From the NCBI RefSeq assembly GCF_004339665.1, contig NZ_SMMU01000004.1:1-64000 (forward strand): a stretch of DNA of 64,000 nucleotides, in the 5' to 3' direction. This document shows, piece by piece, positions 30,836-40,139 of this stretch. The translations under genes and the position numbers were made by a program. Every line of letters starts with the position of its first letter. Position 1 is the stretch's first letter. The notes under the pieces are model-generated. The model was not told where the DNA came from and ran no database searches. It saw nothing but the letters and a program-made list of their open reading frames with translations. Source of the stretch: Azotobacter chroococcum. GTDB taxonomy: Bacteria; Pseudomonadota; Gammaproteobacteria; Pseudomonadales; Pseudomonadaceae.

Positions 30836-32326
30836 ATGCACTTCAATCTTTCCAGTATCCGTGGCGGCGTCCATCCGGCCGCCCACAAGGATCTCTCGGC
30901 CGCGCTGCCCATCGGCAGCCTGCCGCTGCCACCGCGTCTCTACCTGCCGCTGCGCCAACATGCCGGGGCCGAAGCCCTGCCGATGGTCAAGGTCGGCGAC
31001 ACGGTGCTCAAGGGCCAGTTGCTGGCCTTCCCGCCGACGGAGGTCTCCGCACCGGTACACGCACCCACCTCGGGGCGCATCGTCGCCATCGGGCCGATTG
31101 CCGCACCGCACCCGTCCGGGCTGACCACCACCGGCATCACCCTGGAAAGCGACGGTGAGGATCGCTGGATCGATCTGGCGGTGTCCGGCGATCCGTTCGC
31201 CGAGGACCCGCTGGTGCTCGCCGACCGCGTCGCCCAGGCCGGCATCGTCGGTCTCGGCGGGGCAATCTTCCCGGCGGCGGTCAAGCTCAAGCAGGGCACC
31301 CGCCACGAGATCAAGACCGTGGTGGTCAACGGCAGCGAATGCGAGCCCTACCTGACCTGCGACGACCGCATCATGCGCGAGCGCGCCGCGGAAATCGTCG
31401 ACGGCGCCCGGCTGATCCAGCACATCCTGCGTGCCTACAGCGTGGTCATCGCCATCGAGGACAACAAGCCCGAGGCCCTGGCCGCGATGCGTGCCGCCGC
31501 CGAGCACTTCGGCGCCATCGAGGTGCTGGCGGTGCCGGCGCTCTATCCCATGGGCTCGGCCAAGCAGCTGATCCAGGCGGTCACCGGCCGCGAAGTGCCG
31601 GCCGGCGGGCGCAGTACCGACGTCGGCGTGCTGGTGCACAACGCCGGTACCGTGTACGCCATCCAGCAGGCGCTGCGTTATGGCCGCCCGCTGATCTCGC
31701 GGGTGGTCACGGTGTCCGGCGCCTGCGTGAAGACCCCGCAGAACCTCGACGTGCTGATCGGCACCCCGGTGCAGGCGCTCATCGACGCCTGCGGCGGCCT
31801 GACCGGCACCCCCCAGCAACTGCTGCTCGGCGGGCCGATGATGGGCGCGGTGCTGCCCTCCACCCAGGTGCCGGTGATCAAGGGCGCCACCGGCCTGCTG
31901 GCGCTGGCCCAGCACGAGCTGCCGAACAAGGACCCGGCGCCCTGCATCCGCTGCGCGAGCTGCGTGGACGCCTGCCCGATGGGTCTGACCCCGCTGGACA
32001 TGGCCCTGTACGCCCGCGCCGACGACTACGACAGCGCCAACGAATACGGCCTGCGCGACTGCATCCTCTGCGGCTGCTGCTCCTACGTCTGCCCTTCGCA
32101 CATCCCGCTGGTGCAGTACTTCCAGTACGCCAAGGGCCAGCAGGACGAACGTCGCAGCGCCTCCCGCAAGAGCGACTACATCAAGCGCCAGACCGAGGCC
32201 CGCGCCGCGCGTCTGGCAGAAGAAGAGGCCGCCAAGGCCGCCGCCAAGGCCGCCAAGGAAGCCGCCAAGGCAGCCAAGGCCGCCAAGACCAAGGCCGCCA
32301 AGCCGAGCAATGAGGTAGAGTCATGA
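30836..32326 (+). CDS. rnfC: Rnf complex subunit C (NADH-oxidising)
   Basis: 496 residues from MHFNLSSIRGGVHPAAHK. A NuoF-like nucleotide and FMN domain (for example VVVNGSECEPYLTCDDRIM) is followed by two [4Fe-4S] motifs, CIRCASCVDACP and CILCGCCSYVCPS. The C-terminus is a charged Ala/Lys-rich tail of about 30 residues (EEAAKAAAKAAKEAAKAAK), normal in proteobacterial RnfC but of variable length. It sits on the cytoplasmic face as the NADH entry point. Confidence 0.96.
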   Translation: MHFNLSSIRGGVHPAAHKDLSAALPIGSLPLPPRLYLPLRQHAGAEALPMVKVGDTVLKGQLLAFPPTEVSAPVHAPTSGRIVAIGPIAAPHPSGLTTTGITLESDGEDRWIDLAVSGDPFAEDPLVLADRVAQAGIVGLGGAIFPAAVKLKQGTRHEIKTVVVNGSECEPYLTCDDRIMRERAAEIVDGARLIQHILRAYSVVIAIEDNKPEALAAMRAAAEHFGAIEVLAVPALYPMGSAKQLIQAVTGREVPAGGRSTDVGVLVHNAGTVYAIQQALRYGRPLISRVVTVSGACVKTPQNLDVLIGTPVQALIDACGGLTGTPQQLLLGGPMMGAVLPSTQVPVIKGATGLLALAQHELPNKDPAPCIRCASCVDACPMGLTPLDMALYARADDYDSANEYGLRDCILCGCCSYVCPSHIPLVQYFQYAKGQQDERRSASRKSDYIKRQTEARAARLAEEEAAKAAAKAAKEAAKAAKAAKTKAAKPSNEVES

Positions 32327-33423
32327 GTACCATCAGCGTCGCGGCGGGGCCATTCGCCCACGACCGCTCCTCGGTCAACCGCATCATGCTGGACGTGTGT
32401 CTGGCGCTCACCCCGGCCACCCTGTTCGGCCTGGTGATGTTCGGCTGGCCGGCAATCAACCTGTGGCTGGTCACCTGCGCCAGCGCGCTGGCCGTCGAGG
32501 CGGCCTGTCTGCACCTGCTCGGCCAGCCCATGCGCCGTCTGCTCGATGGCTCGGCCCTGCTCACCGGCTGGCTGCTGGCGATCTCCCTGCCGCCGTGGGC
32601 GCCCTGGTGGATCGGCGTCGGCGGCAGCCTGTTCGCCGTCGGCATCGGCAAGCAGCTGTACGGCGGCATCGGCCAGAACCCCTTCAACCCGGCCATGCTG
32701 GCGCGCGTCGCCCTGCTGATCGCCTTCCCGCTGCAGATGACCACCTGGGCGCTGCCGCATCCGCTGTTCTCGAGCTCGGCTCCGGGCTTCATCGACAGCC
32801 TGGCGATCACCTTCGCCGGCGCTCCGCTGGCCGATGGCATGGTCGGCGCCACCGCGCTGGGCAACCTGAAGACCGAACTGACCCTCAACCGCACCGCCCA
32901 GGACATCCTTGGCGAAAGCTTCAACGTGATCTCCGCGCTGTTCGGCAGCACGCCCGGCAGCCTCGGCGAGACCTCGGAGCTGCTGCTGCTGGTCGGCGGC
33001 GTCTGGCTGGTGCTGCGGCGCATCATCCACTGGGAAATCCCGGTCGCCATGCTGGCGAGCGTGTTCGCGATGGCGAGCATCGCCTACCTGATCAATCCGG
33101 ATCGCTATGCCGGCGGGCTCTATCACCTGACCTCCGGCGGCCTGATCCTGTGCGCCTTCTTCATCGCCACCGACCCGGTGACCTCGCCGATCAGCCGCGT
33201 CGGCCGGCTGATCTTCGGCGTCGGCTGCGGCGTGCTGATCTACGTGATCCGCACCTGGGGCAGCTTCCCCGAAGCGGCCGCCTTCGCGGTGCTCTTCATG
33301 AACGCGCTGACCCCGCTGATCGACCGTTACTGGCGGCCGCGCGCCTACGGCCGCAACGTCCGGGGCAAGCCGCTGGTCGCGGCCAAGTGGACCAGCCAGG
33401 TTAAAGAGGTGGACAAGGTATGA
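32323..33423 (+). CDS. rnfD: Rnf complex subunit D
   Basis: 366 residues, polytopic membrane protein. The segment GMVGATALGNLKTELT holds the threonine to which FMN is attached covalently in this family. It starts within the stop of rnfC (ATGA) and ends within the start of rnfG, so all three are translationally coupled. Confidence 0.95.
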   Translation: MSTISVAAGPFAHDRSSVNRIMLDVCLALTPATLFGLVMFGWPAINLWLVTCASALAVEAACLHLLGQPMRRLLDGSALLTGWLLAISLPPWAPWWIGVGGSLFAVGIGKQLYGGIGQNPFNPAMLARVALLIAFPLQMTTWALPHPLFSSSAPGFIDSLAITFAGAPLADGMVGATALGNLKTELTLNRTAQDILGESFNVISALFGSTPGSLGETSELLLLVGGVWLVLRRIIHWEIPVAMLASVFAMASIAYLINPDRYAGGLYHLTSGGLILCAFFIATDPVTSPISRVGRLIFGVGCGVLIYVIRTWGSFPEAAAFAVLFMNALTPLIDRYWRPRAYGRNVRGKPLVAAKWTSQVKEVDKV

Positions 33424-34109
33424 ACGATACGACGATGACTCCGGCCGAGGAGGCCGCCGCGTCCGCCGAGGCGGTCGCAGGCAAGCCCACGCTCCTCGAG
33501 CGCCTGGAAAAGTGGCGCCCGATGGTGGCCTACCAGGGCCTGTCGCTGGGGCTGATCTGCGCCGTGGTGGCCCTGCTCCTGCTGATCGGCAACGCCATGA
33601 CCCAGGGCACCATCGCCGACCAGCAGATGGCTGACCGGCTGGCCACGCTGCGCGAGGTGCTGCCCCAGTCGCTGTACGACAACAACCCGCTGGCCGACGG
33701 CTTCAAGGTGCAGGATGCGGAACTCGGCGAAGTCGAGGTGTTCCCGGCGCGCCTGCAGGGCAAGCTCACCGCGGTGGTCTTCCAGGGCAGCAACATCGGC
33801 TACGGCGGTCCCATCAGCCAGATGATGGCCGTCGATGCCCAGGGCAAGATTCTCGGCGTTCGGGTGCTGGCCCACAAGGAAACCCCCGGCCTGGCCGACA
33901 AGATCGAGGCCTCGCGCAGCGACTGGATCAAGGTCTTCGACGGCCTGTCGCTGGACAACACTGCGCTGGACAAGTGGAAGGTGAAGAAGGATGGCGGCCA
34001 GTTCGACCAGTTCGCCGGCGCCACCATCACCCCGCGTGCCGTGGTCAAGACCGTGCTGCAGGGCCTGCAGTTCCAGACCCGGCATGCCGGGCAGCTGAAA
34101 GCCGAGTAA
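33420..34109 (+). CDS. rnfG: Rnf complex subunit G
   Basis: 229 residues. One N-terminal membrane helix ([20 protein letters not shown]) and a periplasmic FMN-binding domain; the FMN-attachment motif is [15 protein letters not shown] near residue 200. An N-terminal acidic/alanine-rich stretch precedes the helix. Overlaps rnfD and is followed by rnfE after 13 bases. Confidence 0.95.
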   Translation: MNDTTMTPAEEAAASAEAVAGKPTLLERLEKWRPMVAYQGLSLGLICAVVALLLLIGNAMTQGTIADQQMADRLATLREVLPQSLYDNNPLADGFKVQDAELGEVEVFPARLQGKLTAVVFQGSNIGYGGPISQMMAVDAQGKILGVRVLAHKETPGLADKIEASRSDWIKVFDGLSLDNTALDKWKVKKDGGQFDQFAGATITPRAVVKTVLQGLQFQTRHAGQLKAE

Positions 34110-34122
34110 GAGGAGCCCAACC

Positions 34123-34842
34123 ATGAGTGAATGTGCAGCACCCGCCGCCGGCGCACCTGAAAAGAAGAAAGTGCCGTGGCACTATTTCACCTCGGCCCTG
34201 TGGGATTACAACGTCGCCCTGGTGCAGATGCTCGCGCTCTGCCCGGCGCTGGCAGTGACCACCACCGCCACCAACGGCCTGGGCATGGGCCTGGCCACCA
34301 CCCTGGTGCTGATTCTGACCAACGGGCTCATCTCCTCGATGCGCCACACCATCTCCCCCGAGGTACGCAACCCGGTGATGATCGGCGTGATCGCCGGCGT
34401 GGTGACCCTGATCGACATGGCGATGAACGCCTGGATGCACGAGCTGTACAAGGTGCTCGGCCTGTTCATCGCGCTGATCGTGACCAACTGCGCGGTGCTC
34501 GGTCGTGCCGAATCCTTCAGTACCAAGAACCCGGTGCTGCCCTCGATTCTCGACGGCGCCGGCATGGGCCTCGGCTTCACCGCCGTGCTGGTGGTGATCG
34601 GCGGCATCCGCGAGATCCTCGGCAGCGGCACCCTGTTCTCCCAGGCGTCCTCGCTGCTCGGCCCGTACTTCAAGTGGATGGAAATCACCGTGATCCCCGA
34701 CTTCCAGGGCATCCTGCTGGCCATCCTGCCGCCGGGCGCCTTCATCGTGCTGGGCTTCCTGCTGGCCGCCAAGCGGGTGATCGACCGCAAGCGCGCCGAA
34801 CGCCGGCAGCAGACCCACGGCGAACTGATCGTCCTGCAGTAA
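34123..34842 (+). CDS. rnfE: Rnf complex subunit E
   Basis: 239 residues, six-helix paralogue of Rnf[21 protein letters not shown] and [19 protein letters not shown] carry the conserved cysteine motifs for the shared membrane [2Fe-2S] cluster. An AGGAG ribosome site precedes the ATG. Confidence 0.95.
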   Translation: MSECAAPAAGAPEKKKVPWHYFTSALWDYNVALVQMLALCPALAVTTTATNGLGMGLATTLVLILTNGLISSMRHTISPEVRNPVMIGVIAGVVTLIDMAMNAWMHELYKVLGLFIALIVTNCAVLGRAESFSTKNPVLPSILDGAGMGLGFTAVLVVIGGIREILGSGTLFSQASSLLGPYFKWMEITVIPDFQGILLAILPPGAFIVLGFLLAAKRVIDRKRAERRQQTHGELIVLQ

Positions 34843-34864
34843 CCGGCCGAGGAGTGATAGCGAA

Positions 34865-35128
34865 ATGAGAGTTTCAGTGGTATACGCAGATCCGGCCAAG
34901 CCCCTTCAGCTCAGCTGCAAGGTCGAGGACGGCTGCAGCGTGGAGCAGGCGATCGAGCAGTCCGGCGTACTGCGCTGCTGCCCGGACATCGACCTGAAGA
35001 AGCAGAAGGTCGGGGTATTCGGCAAGTTCGTTAAGTTGGACAGTCCGCTCAAGGATGGCGACCGCGTCGAGATCTACCAGCGCATCACGAAGGTGGACGA
35101 AGACGATGACGACGATGATGACGATTGA
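34865..35128 (+). CDS. rnfH: RnfH, small ubiquitin-fold protein with acidic tail
   Basis: 87 residues. The core ([20 protein letters not shown] to [10 protein letters not shown]) is the beta-grasp RnfH/YfjF family. The C-terminus is an uninterrupted acidic run, DE followed by eight Asp. RnfH is the last member of the Azotobacter rnf1 operon; its exact role in the complex is not known. The acidic tail could mediate binding but this is inference. Confidence 0.9.
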   Translation: MRVSVVYADPAKPLQLSCKVEDGCSVEQAIEQSGVLRCCPDIDLKKQKVGVFGKFVKLDSPLKDGDRVEIYQRITKVDEDDDDDDDD

Positions 35129-35152
35129 GTTCAGTCGCCCAGGAGGCCGCTT

Positions 35153-35884
35153 ATGGTAACCCCCGTGAACATGAGTCGCGAAACCGCGCTGCGCATCGCC
35201 CTGGCTGCCAGGGCTCTGCCCGGTACCACGGTCGGCCAGTTGCTGGAGATCCTGCACCAGCAGATCGACGGTCCGCTGACCGAGGAGAGCCTGCAGGGCG
35301 TGAGCGTCACCGACCTGAAGATCGGCCTGGCCGGCTCCGAGGAGGATGTCGACATGCTCGACACTCCGATGACGGCGCTGAAGGATGCGGTGCGCATCCT
35401 CTGGGGCGAGGCCGAGGTCGACAGCCTGCCCCACCCGGTGAAGCTGGAGCGCATGCCGGAAGGCTCGATCCGCGTGGCCATCGCCTCCAACAACGGCGAG
35501 CAGCTGGACGGGCACTTCGGTTCCTGCCTGCGCTTTCTCGTCTATCAGGTGAGCGCCAGGGAGGCCGCGCTGATCGACATCCGCTCCACCCTGGACGTGG
35601 CGCTGGCCGAGGACAAGAACGCCTGGCGCGTCGAGCAGATCCAGGACTGCCAGGTGCTCTACGTGGTGTCCATCGGCGGACCGGCGGCGGCCAAGGTGGT
35701 CCGCGCCGGCATCCATCCGCTGAAGAAGCCCAAGGGCTGCGCGGCGCAGGAGGCGGTTGCCGAGCTGCAGTCGGTCATGGCCGGCTCGCCGCCGCCGTGG
35801 CTGGCCAAGCTGGTCGGCGTCGGCGCCGAGGAGCGCGTGCGCTTCGCCGTGTCCGACGAGGATGAGGAGGCGGCCAGGGCATGA
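35153..35884 (+). CDS. nafY: NafY, FeMo-co-binding gamma protein of nitrogenase
   Basis: 243 residues, the known NafY length. An N-terminal helical domain (about 1-95) binds apodinitrogenase; the C-terminal NifX-type domain binds FeMo-co through H121 in GEQLDGHFGSC, which counts to exactly position 121 here. The protein stabilises apo-NifDK and inserts the cofactor. AGGAGG precedes the ATG. It follows rnfH by 24 bases, the A. vinelandii order. Confidence 0.96.
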   Translation: MVTPVNMSRETALRIALAARALPGTTVGQLLEILHQQIDGPLTEESLQGVSVTDLKIGLAGSEEDVDMLDTPMTALKDAVRILWGEAEVDSLPHPVKLERMPEGSIRVAIASNNGEQLDGHFGSCLRFLVYQVSAREAALIDIRSTLDVALAEDKNAWRVEQIQDCQVLYVVSIGGPAAAKVVRAGIHPLKKPKGCAAQEAVAELQSVMAGSPPPWLAKLVGVGAEERVRFAVSDEDEEAARA

Positions 35885-36276
35885 GCGAAGAGCGCCGACT
35901 GATTGCCGTGGCGGTCGACCGCCAGGGCCGCGTGGCCGACCATGCCGGGCGTGCCCAGCGCTGGGAGGTGTTCGACGTCTGGCCGGGCCAGGCGCCGGTG
36001 AACATCTATGCCATCGAGCTGGCGGAGAAGGCTGTCCTGCACCACTGGCACGTCACCGAGTACCCCGAGCGCCATCCGCTGCATGTCGTGGACCTGGCCA
36101 TCGCCGCGACCGCCGGCGAGGGCGTCATCCGCCGCCTCGGCGAGCGCGGGGTGAGCCTGCTCACCACCGGCGAGAGCGACCCGGAACTGGCGGTCAAGGC
36201 CTTCCTGGCCGGCGACCTGCCGCCCGGCAAGCCCCACGATGAGCACTCCTGCGGCGGGGAAGGGCACCAGCACTAG
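35881..36276 (+). CDS. NifX/NafY-domain protein with His-rich tail
   Basis: 131 residues. The core (AVAVDRQGRVADHAGRAQRW, with HPLHVVDLAIAATAGEGVI) is the small NifX-type domain that binds FeMo-co or its precursors. The C-terminus KPHDEHSCGGEGHQH is rich in His with one Cys, a likely metal-binding tail. Its start overlaps the nafY stop (ATGA), so the two are made together. It lacks the NafY N-terminal domain. A role as cofactor or metal carrier is inferred. Confidence 0.85.
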   Translation: MSEERRLIAVAVDRQGRVADHAGRAQRWEVFDVWPGQAPVNIYAIELAEKAVLHHWHVTEYPERHPLHVVDLAIAATAGEGVIRRLGERGVSLLTTGESDPELAVKAFLAGDLPPGKPHDEHSCGGEGHQH

Positions 36277-36290
36277 CCGTTGCCCTCCGA

Positions 36291-36314
36291 GGGAGCGGCG
36301 GCCACGCCGCTCCC
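36291..36314 (+). terminator. hairpin ending the rnf-nafY operon
   Basis: Perfect 10-base stem GGGAGCGGCG/CGCCGCTCCC with loop GCCA, 15 bases after the stop of the NifX-like gene. No T-run. Confidence 0.6.
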
Positions 36315-36488
36315 TGCCGCAAACCTTCCTCCACGATTTTCATATTCCCGTCCAGCGGAGCGGCCGGCCCCGGCTGGGCCGTGTCGAAAGCACTCTTCCC
36401 GAAGACGAGCCCTGTTCGCCATGGCGAGCGGCGCAGGTGCGCGCGGTGGTAGAGTTCCAGGACTCGCGAACCGCCAGGAGCAAGCCCG

Positions 36489-36884
36489 ATGTCCTGCCCA
36501 CAGGTCTGCAGCACCGCGACCCTCAAGTGCAGTTTCGGCGTGGCGCCGTCGATGCTGAACGTGTTGCCGGTCAACCGCACGCTGACCGCGAACCTGCCGG
36601 CGGCGAACCTTTCCGACCATATTCCGCTGCTCAACATCCTGCCCTTCGGCCTGTGCCAGAGCATGGCCAACCCCACGGTGGCGGCGGCGACCGCCGCGGC
36701 ACTCGGTGCCCTGACGCCGATGCCCTGCGTGCCGGCCACGGCCACGCCCTGGATTCCGGGCGGAGCGCCCACCGTGCTGCTGGGCAATATCCCGGCGCTG
36801 GATGCCAACGGCACGCTGATGTGCACCTGGGGCGGGGTGATCACAATCGTCGCGCCGGGCCAGGTGCAGATGCTGATTCCCTGA
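36489..36884 (+). CDS. DUF4280 PAAR-like protein (type VI spike cap candidate)
   Basis: 131 residues. The sequence SCPQVCSTATLKCSFGVAPS at the start and NGTLMCTWGGVITIVAPGQ at the end are characteristic of DUF4280, a PAAR-like family that caps VgrG. An AGGAG ribosome site precedes the ATG. It is converted to no fusion: there is no toxin extension. It converges on the MORN-repeat gene with stop codons touching, and vgrG is the next gene, so it probably sharpens this system's VgrG tip. Confidence 0.8.
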   Translation: MSCPQVCSTATLKCSFGVAPSMLNVLPVNRTLTANLPAANLSDHIPLLNILPFGLCQSMANPTVAAATAAALGALTPMPCVPATATPWIPGGAPTVLLGNIPALDANGTLMCTWGGVITIVAPGQVQMLIP

Positions 36885-37430
36885 TCAGGCCTCGCCAGGC
36901 TCCTTCCAGCGCCGCCACCACCAGCGCAGGCGCGAGAGCGGTTTGCCCTGCTCGTCCAGCGGGCGGCCGTCCGCCGCGTACATCCGCGCCGGCTCCAGAA
37001 GCAGGCCCTGGCGATAGCGGGCGCTCTGCGCCAGCTGGCCGTTGGCGTGGAAGCGCCGGTACGGCCCCTCGCGCACACCGTCCCGGTAGTGCTCGATTTC
37101 CGCCGGGCTGCCGTCGGCGAAGTAATTGATCGCCTCGCCGTGCAGCAGCCCGTGGCGGTAGGTGGCCTTGCGCTGCAGCCAGCCTTCGGGGGCATGGAAG
37201 GTGGCGATGCCGTGCAGCCTGCCCTGCAGGTAGGGCATCTGCGCGGCGGGCTTGCCGTTGGGATGGAAGAGCGCCAGCGGGCCCTGCAGTTCGCCCTGGC
37301 GGTAGCTCAGGCTGGCCTGTGGCCGGCCCGCCGCTTCGATCCGCAACAGCCCGTCGAGGCGGCCGTCGAGGAGGGTACCGGCGAGACGGCTGTCGCCGCG
37401 GGTCAGGTCGAGCTTGCCGGATGGCGCCAT
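36885..37430 (-). CDS. MORN-like repeat protein, last gene of the T6SS minus-strand operon
   Basis: 181 residues made of about six repeats of 20-24 residues of the type Y-x-G-x-L-x-G-x3-x-F/Y-x2-G (for example QGPLALFHPNGKPAAQMPY and REGPYRRFHANGQLAQSARY), the toxin-immunity MORN variant. A GAGGAA ribosome site overlaps the vgrG end, 10 bases upstream. Proteins of this class next to vgrG are often adaptor or immunity proteins. Which effector it would serve is unknown. The C-terminus is basic and Trp-rich (RLRWWWRRWK). Confidence 0.75.
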   Translation of the reverse strand: MAPSGKLDLTRGDSRLAGTLLDGRLDGLLRIEAAGRPQASLSYRQGELQGPLALFHPNGKPAAQMPYLQGRLHGIATFHAPEGWLQRKATYRHGLLHGEAINYFADGSPAEIEHYRDGVREGPYRRFHANGQLAQSARYRQGLLLEPARMYAADGRPLDEQGKPLSRLRWWWRRWKEPGEA

Positions 37431-37440
37431 GGCATGTTCC

Positions 37441-39447
37441 TCAATTGACCTTGACCAGGCCGCCCTTGATGGTCAGCAGGCCGCCGCCGTCCACCGTCTG
37501 CTCGGCACCGGCCTTGTTGGTCATGCTGATGCCGGCGTCGTTGACCAGGGTGGTGCCGGCCTTGTTGTCCAGCGAGGTGCCGGCCTGGTTGGTGAAGGAA
37601 GTGCCGGCCTTCTGGGTGATCGAGGTGCCGGCCTGCTGGGTCAGCGACACGTCGCTCTTGGCGGTGAAGTCGCCGCCGCTCTGCAGGGTCAGGGTGCCGC
37701 TCACCTTGATGGTCAGGTTGCCGTTCACCGTCAGGCTGTAGTCGCCGGTCACCGTGTGGCTGTAGTCGCCGCCGGTACTGTGCGTCTGGTCGCTGCCGAC
37801 CTTCACCGTGCGGGTGTCCTTGACGTCCAGGGTGTCGCTGCCGGTCTGCAGGGTGACGGTGCGGTTGCCCTTTTCCAGGGTGACGGTCTCGTCGCCGTCC
37901 TTCACCGTGCGGGTGCGGGCGTTTTGCACGGTCAGCGTCTCGTCGTGGCCGACAGTGGCGCTGCTGTCGTTGAGCACGTTGATCTTCAGGTCCTTCTGCG
38001 CCTGCAGGAAGACTTCCTCGGCATCCTTCTTGTCCTCGAAACGCAGCTCGTTGAAGCCGCCGCCGCCTTTGGACGAATTGCTCTTGATCCCGGACTGGGT
38101 CTGGTTGGCCGGCAGCGCGTAGGGCAGGGCGTTGTCGCCGTTGTAGACGCAGCCGGTGACCAGCGGCCGGTCCGGATCGCCGTCGATGAAGGTGACGATC
38201 ACCTCCTGGCCGATGCGCGGAACGAACTGCATGCCGAAGTTCTTGCCGCTCCACGGCAATACCACGCGCACCCAGCAGGAGCTGGTCTCGTCGTTCTGGC
38301 CCGCGCGGTCCCAGGGGAACTGGATCTTGATCCGGCCGTACTGGTCGGTCCAGATCTCCTCGCCGGCCTTGCCCACCACTACGGCGGTCTGGGTGTGCAT
38401 GCGCGGCTTGGGCGTCACGCGCGGCGGCCGGTAGTTGGTGCTCTTCGGGATCGCCTCGAAGCGGTTGCGGTAGTGCTGGTGACTGACCTCGTGGCTGACG
38501 CGAGTCACCACCCACTCGATGTTGGCGCTGTCATCGTCGTGCCCGCTCAAAGTGAAGCTGTGCCCCGGCACCAACCACCGGCAATCGCTCTCGCCGACGA
38601 AGCGCAGCTCCTGGCTGCGCAGCGCATCCACCCGCAGTTTGCCCAGAGCATCGCCGCGGGCCTTGGCGGTGTAGCCACCGGGGTGCTCGTAGACCATCCT
38701 AGCGCCGGCCTCTGCCTGGGCCTGGCCATAGAGCGAGGTGGTCGGCGTGGTGAACTCATAGTCGGTGGCGCGGTAGGTGCCGGACACGGCTTGTCGGCAC
38801 AACTGCCCGGAGCGGATGCCGTGCAGCTCGCGTTCGCCCAGGTGTTGGCCGAGATACTTGATGGTGCTGGCATTCGGACAGGGCGGGAAGGCGTCATTGC
38901 TGTCGCCCAGCACCAGCGTATGCTTGCCGGCCTCGTGGGTGAAGAACCAGAAGATGCCCTCTTCCTCCAGCAGCCTGGAGACGAAGGCGAAGTCGCTCTC
39001 GCCGTACTGCACGCAATACTCGCGGGGCGTGTAGCTGCCGGTCAGCTTCAGCTCGTAATCGCTGAAACTGTGCTCGTCGAAGATGCTGGTGACGATGTCG
39101 CTGGTCGCGAGGCTCTGGAACACCCGATTATTGCTGGCCAGGGTCAGCCACCAGAGCCAGGGACGCAGCAGCAGCTGATAGCGCTCGGCGCTGGCATCGC
39201 CGGGCAATTGGCGGATCTCCGCGCACAGGGCATCGATCGGACGCTCGCTGTCATCGTTATGCAAGGTGGCGGTCAGATGCGAAACCACCGCATCGGCCAG
39301 GGTCAAGGCCGTGACGCTGTAACCGTGCAGGGTCAGACTGCCGAGACTGTTCAACGCCTCCTCGCCGGAGAGGCTTGCCGGATAGAGGTCGGCCAGCGCC
39401 GTGGCGGTGAGGGAGAGGCTGGTGGTGGTGTCGGTGGGGCGGGTCAT
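37441..39447 (-). CDS. vgrG: VgrG spike protein (TssI)
   Basis: 668 residues. Gp27-like base (LLEEEGIFWFFTHEAGKHTL, near 160) followed by the gp5-like OB fold (WTDQYGRIKIQFPWDRAGQND) and the VgrG signature WVRVVLPWSGKNFGMQFVPR, then a long triple beta-helix of repeats such as VNGNLTIKVSGTLTLQSGGD. The C-terminus ends in ...IKGGLVKVN with no extra toxin domain. It trimerises to form the puncturing tip. The gene is downstream of the HExxH protein gene in the same strand. Confidence 0.95.
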   Translation of the reverse strand: MTRPTDTTTSLSLTATALADLYPASLSGEEALNSLGSLTLHGYSVTALTLADAVVSHLTATLHNDDSERPIDALCAEIRQLPGDASAERYQLLLRPWLWWLTLASNNRVFQSLATSDIVTSIFDEHSFSDYELKLTGSYTPREYCVQYGESDFAFVSRLLEEEGIFWFFTHEAGKHTLVLGDSNDAFPPCPNASTIKYLGQHLGERELHGIRSGQLCRQAVSGTYRATDYEFTTPTTSLYGQAQAEAGARMVYEHPGGYTAKARGDALGKLRVDALRSQELRFVGESDCRWLVPGHSFTLSGHDDDSANIEWVVTRVSHEVSHQHYRNRFEAIPKSTNYRPPRVTPKPRMHTQTAVVVGKAGEEIWTDQYGRIKIQFPWDRAGQNDETSSCWVRVVLPWSGKNFGMQFVPRIGQEVIVTFIDGDPDRPLVTGCVYNGDNALPYALPANQTQSGIKSNSSKGGGGFNELRFEDKKDAEEVFLQAQKDLKINVLNDSSATVGHDETLTVQNARTRTVKDGDETVTLEKGNRTVTLQTGSDTLDVKDTRTVKVGSDQTHSTGGDYSHTVTGDYSLTVNGNLTIKVSGTLTLQSGGDFTAKSDVSLTQQAGTSITQKAGTSFTNQAGTSLDNKAGTTLVNDAGISMTNKAGAEQTVDGGGLLTIKGGLVKVN

Positions 39448-39536
39448 TGCCTATCACTCGACATCATTTGCAGGCTCCAACATCGATCTTCAACGGTATA
39501 GGCGGGGGCGGCATAAAGATAGGTCCTGCGTGTGGC

Positions 39537-40139
39537 TCAAACTGCCATGAAGTTATGGCGCGCCATGGCACCAAGCTTTGCCCTTAAGCTGGCCAGCAGT
39601 TGGGTCAGTTGCGGAGTGATGCCTTTGTCGAAATAGGGCTGCCGCCAGTTAAGGTAGTCCAGCACCTCGGCCACACCAATTCCATTATCGCGGAACACGT
39701 TGGTGGTCGATGCGTAATCGAACATATCAACCTCGAACAGGTAGGCATTCTGTTCGGTATTGGGCCGGCCTACCCGTTCGTTGTAGGCATGCCCATATTC
39801 ATGCCAGAGCACTCCGCAGCGGCGCGATAATGGCCAGCCGAAGATACTCTCGCTGGCGATGATGCAGGTCCCCCGATTGATGCGGTCATGAGGAATATGC
39901 TCGGCGCTGTTTGCCTGCGCATAACTCTGCATTTCCGTCCGCCAATTGCCGACGGCGATCTGCATCTGGTTGTTGCGCACATAGATGGCTGGATTGCCGC
40001 CGCGCAGGGCAGATATCCCGCTCAGCGGCGCAATAAAGACCTGCACGGTAGAGAGGTCGACGTTCTTGGCATTGCGAATACAATTGAGCATCCACCGGGT
40101 ATTTGCGGTCGCTTCATGGTAGGTCGCCTGGGTGATCAT
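39537..40139 (-). CDS. putative zinc metallopeptidase, candidate T6SS effector
   Basis: 200 residues from the ATG at 40137-40139 (MITQATYHEATAN), which overlaps the stop of the preceding gene (ATGA) and follows GAGAGAG; a start at 40190 would extend it into that gene. The zinc motif HEYGH (113-117, in GVLWHEYGHAYNERVG) is clear, with E136 in YLFEVDMFDY a possible third ligand, so a gluzincin-like fold is possible. No signal peptide. Codon use is less GC-rich than the T6SS genes. Located between clpV and vgrG, it is a plausible secreted effector; family unknown to me. Confidence 0.75.
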   Translation of the reverse strand: MITQATYHEATANTRWMLNCIRNAKNVDLSTVQVFIAPLSGISALRGGNPAIYVRNNQMQIAVGNWRTEMQSYAQANSAEHIPHDRINRGTCIIASESIFGWPLSRRCGVLWHEYGHAYNERVGRPNTEQNAYLFEVDMFDYASTTNVFRDNGIGVAEVLDYLNWRQPYFDKGITPQLTQLLASLRAKLGAMARHNFMAV

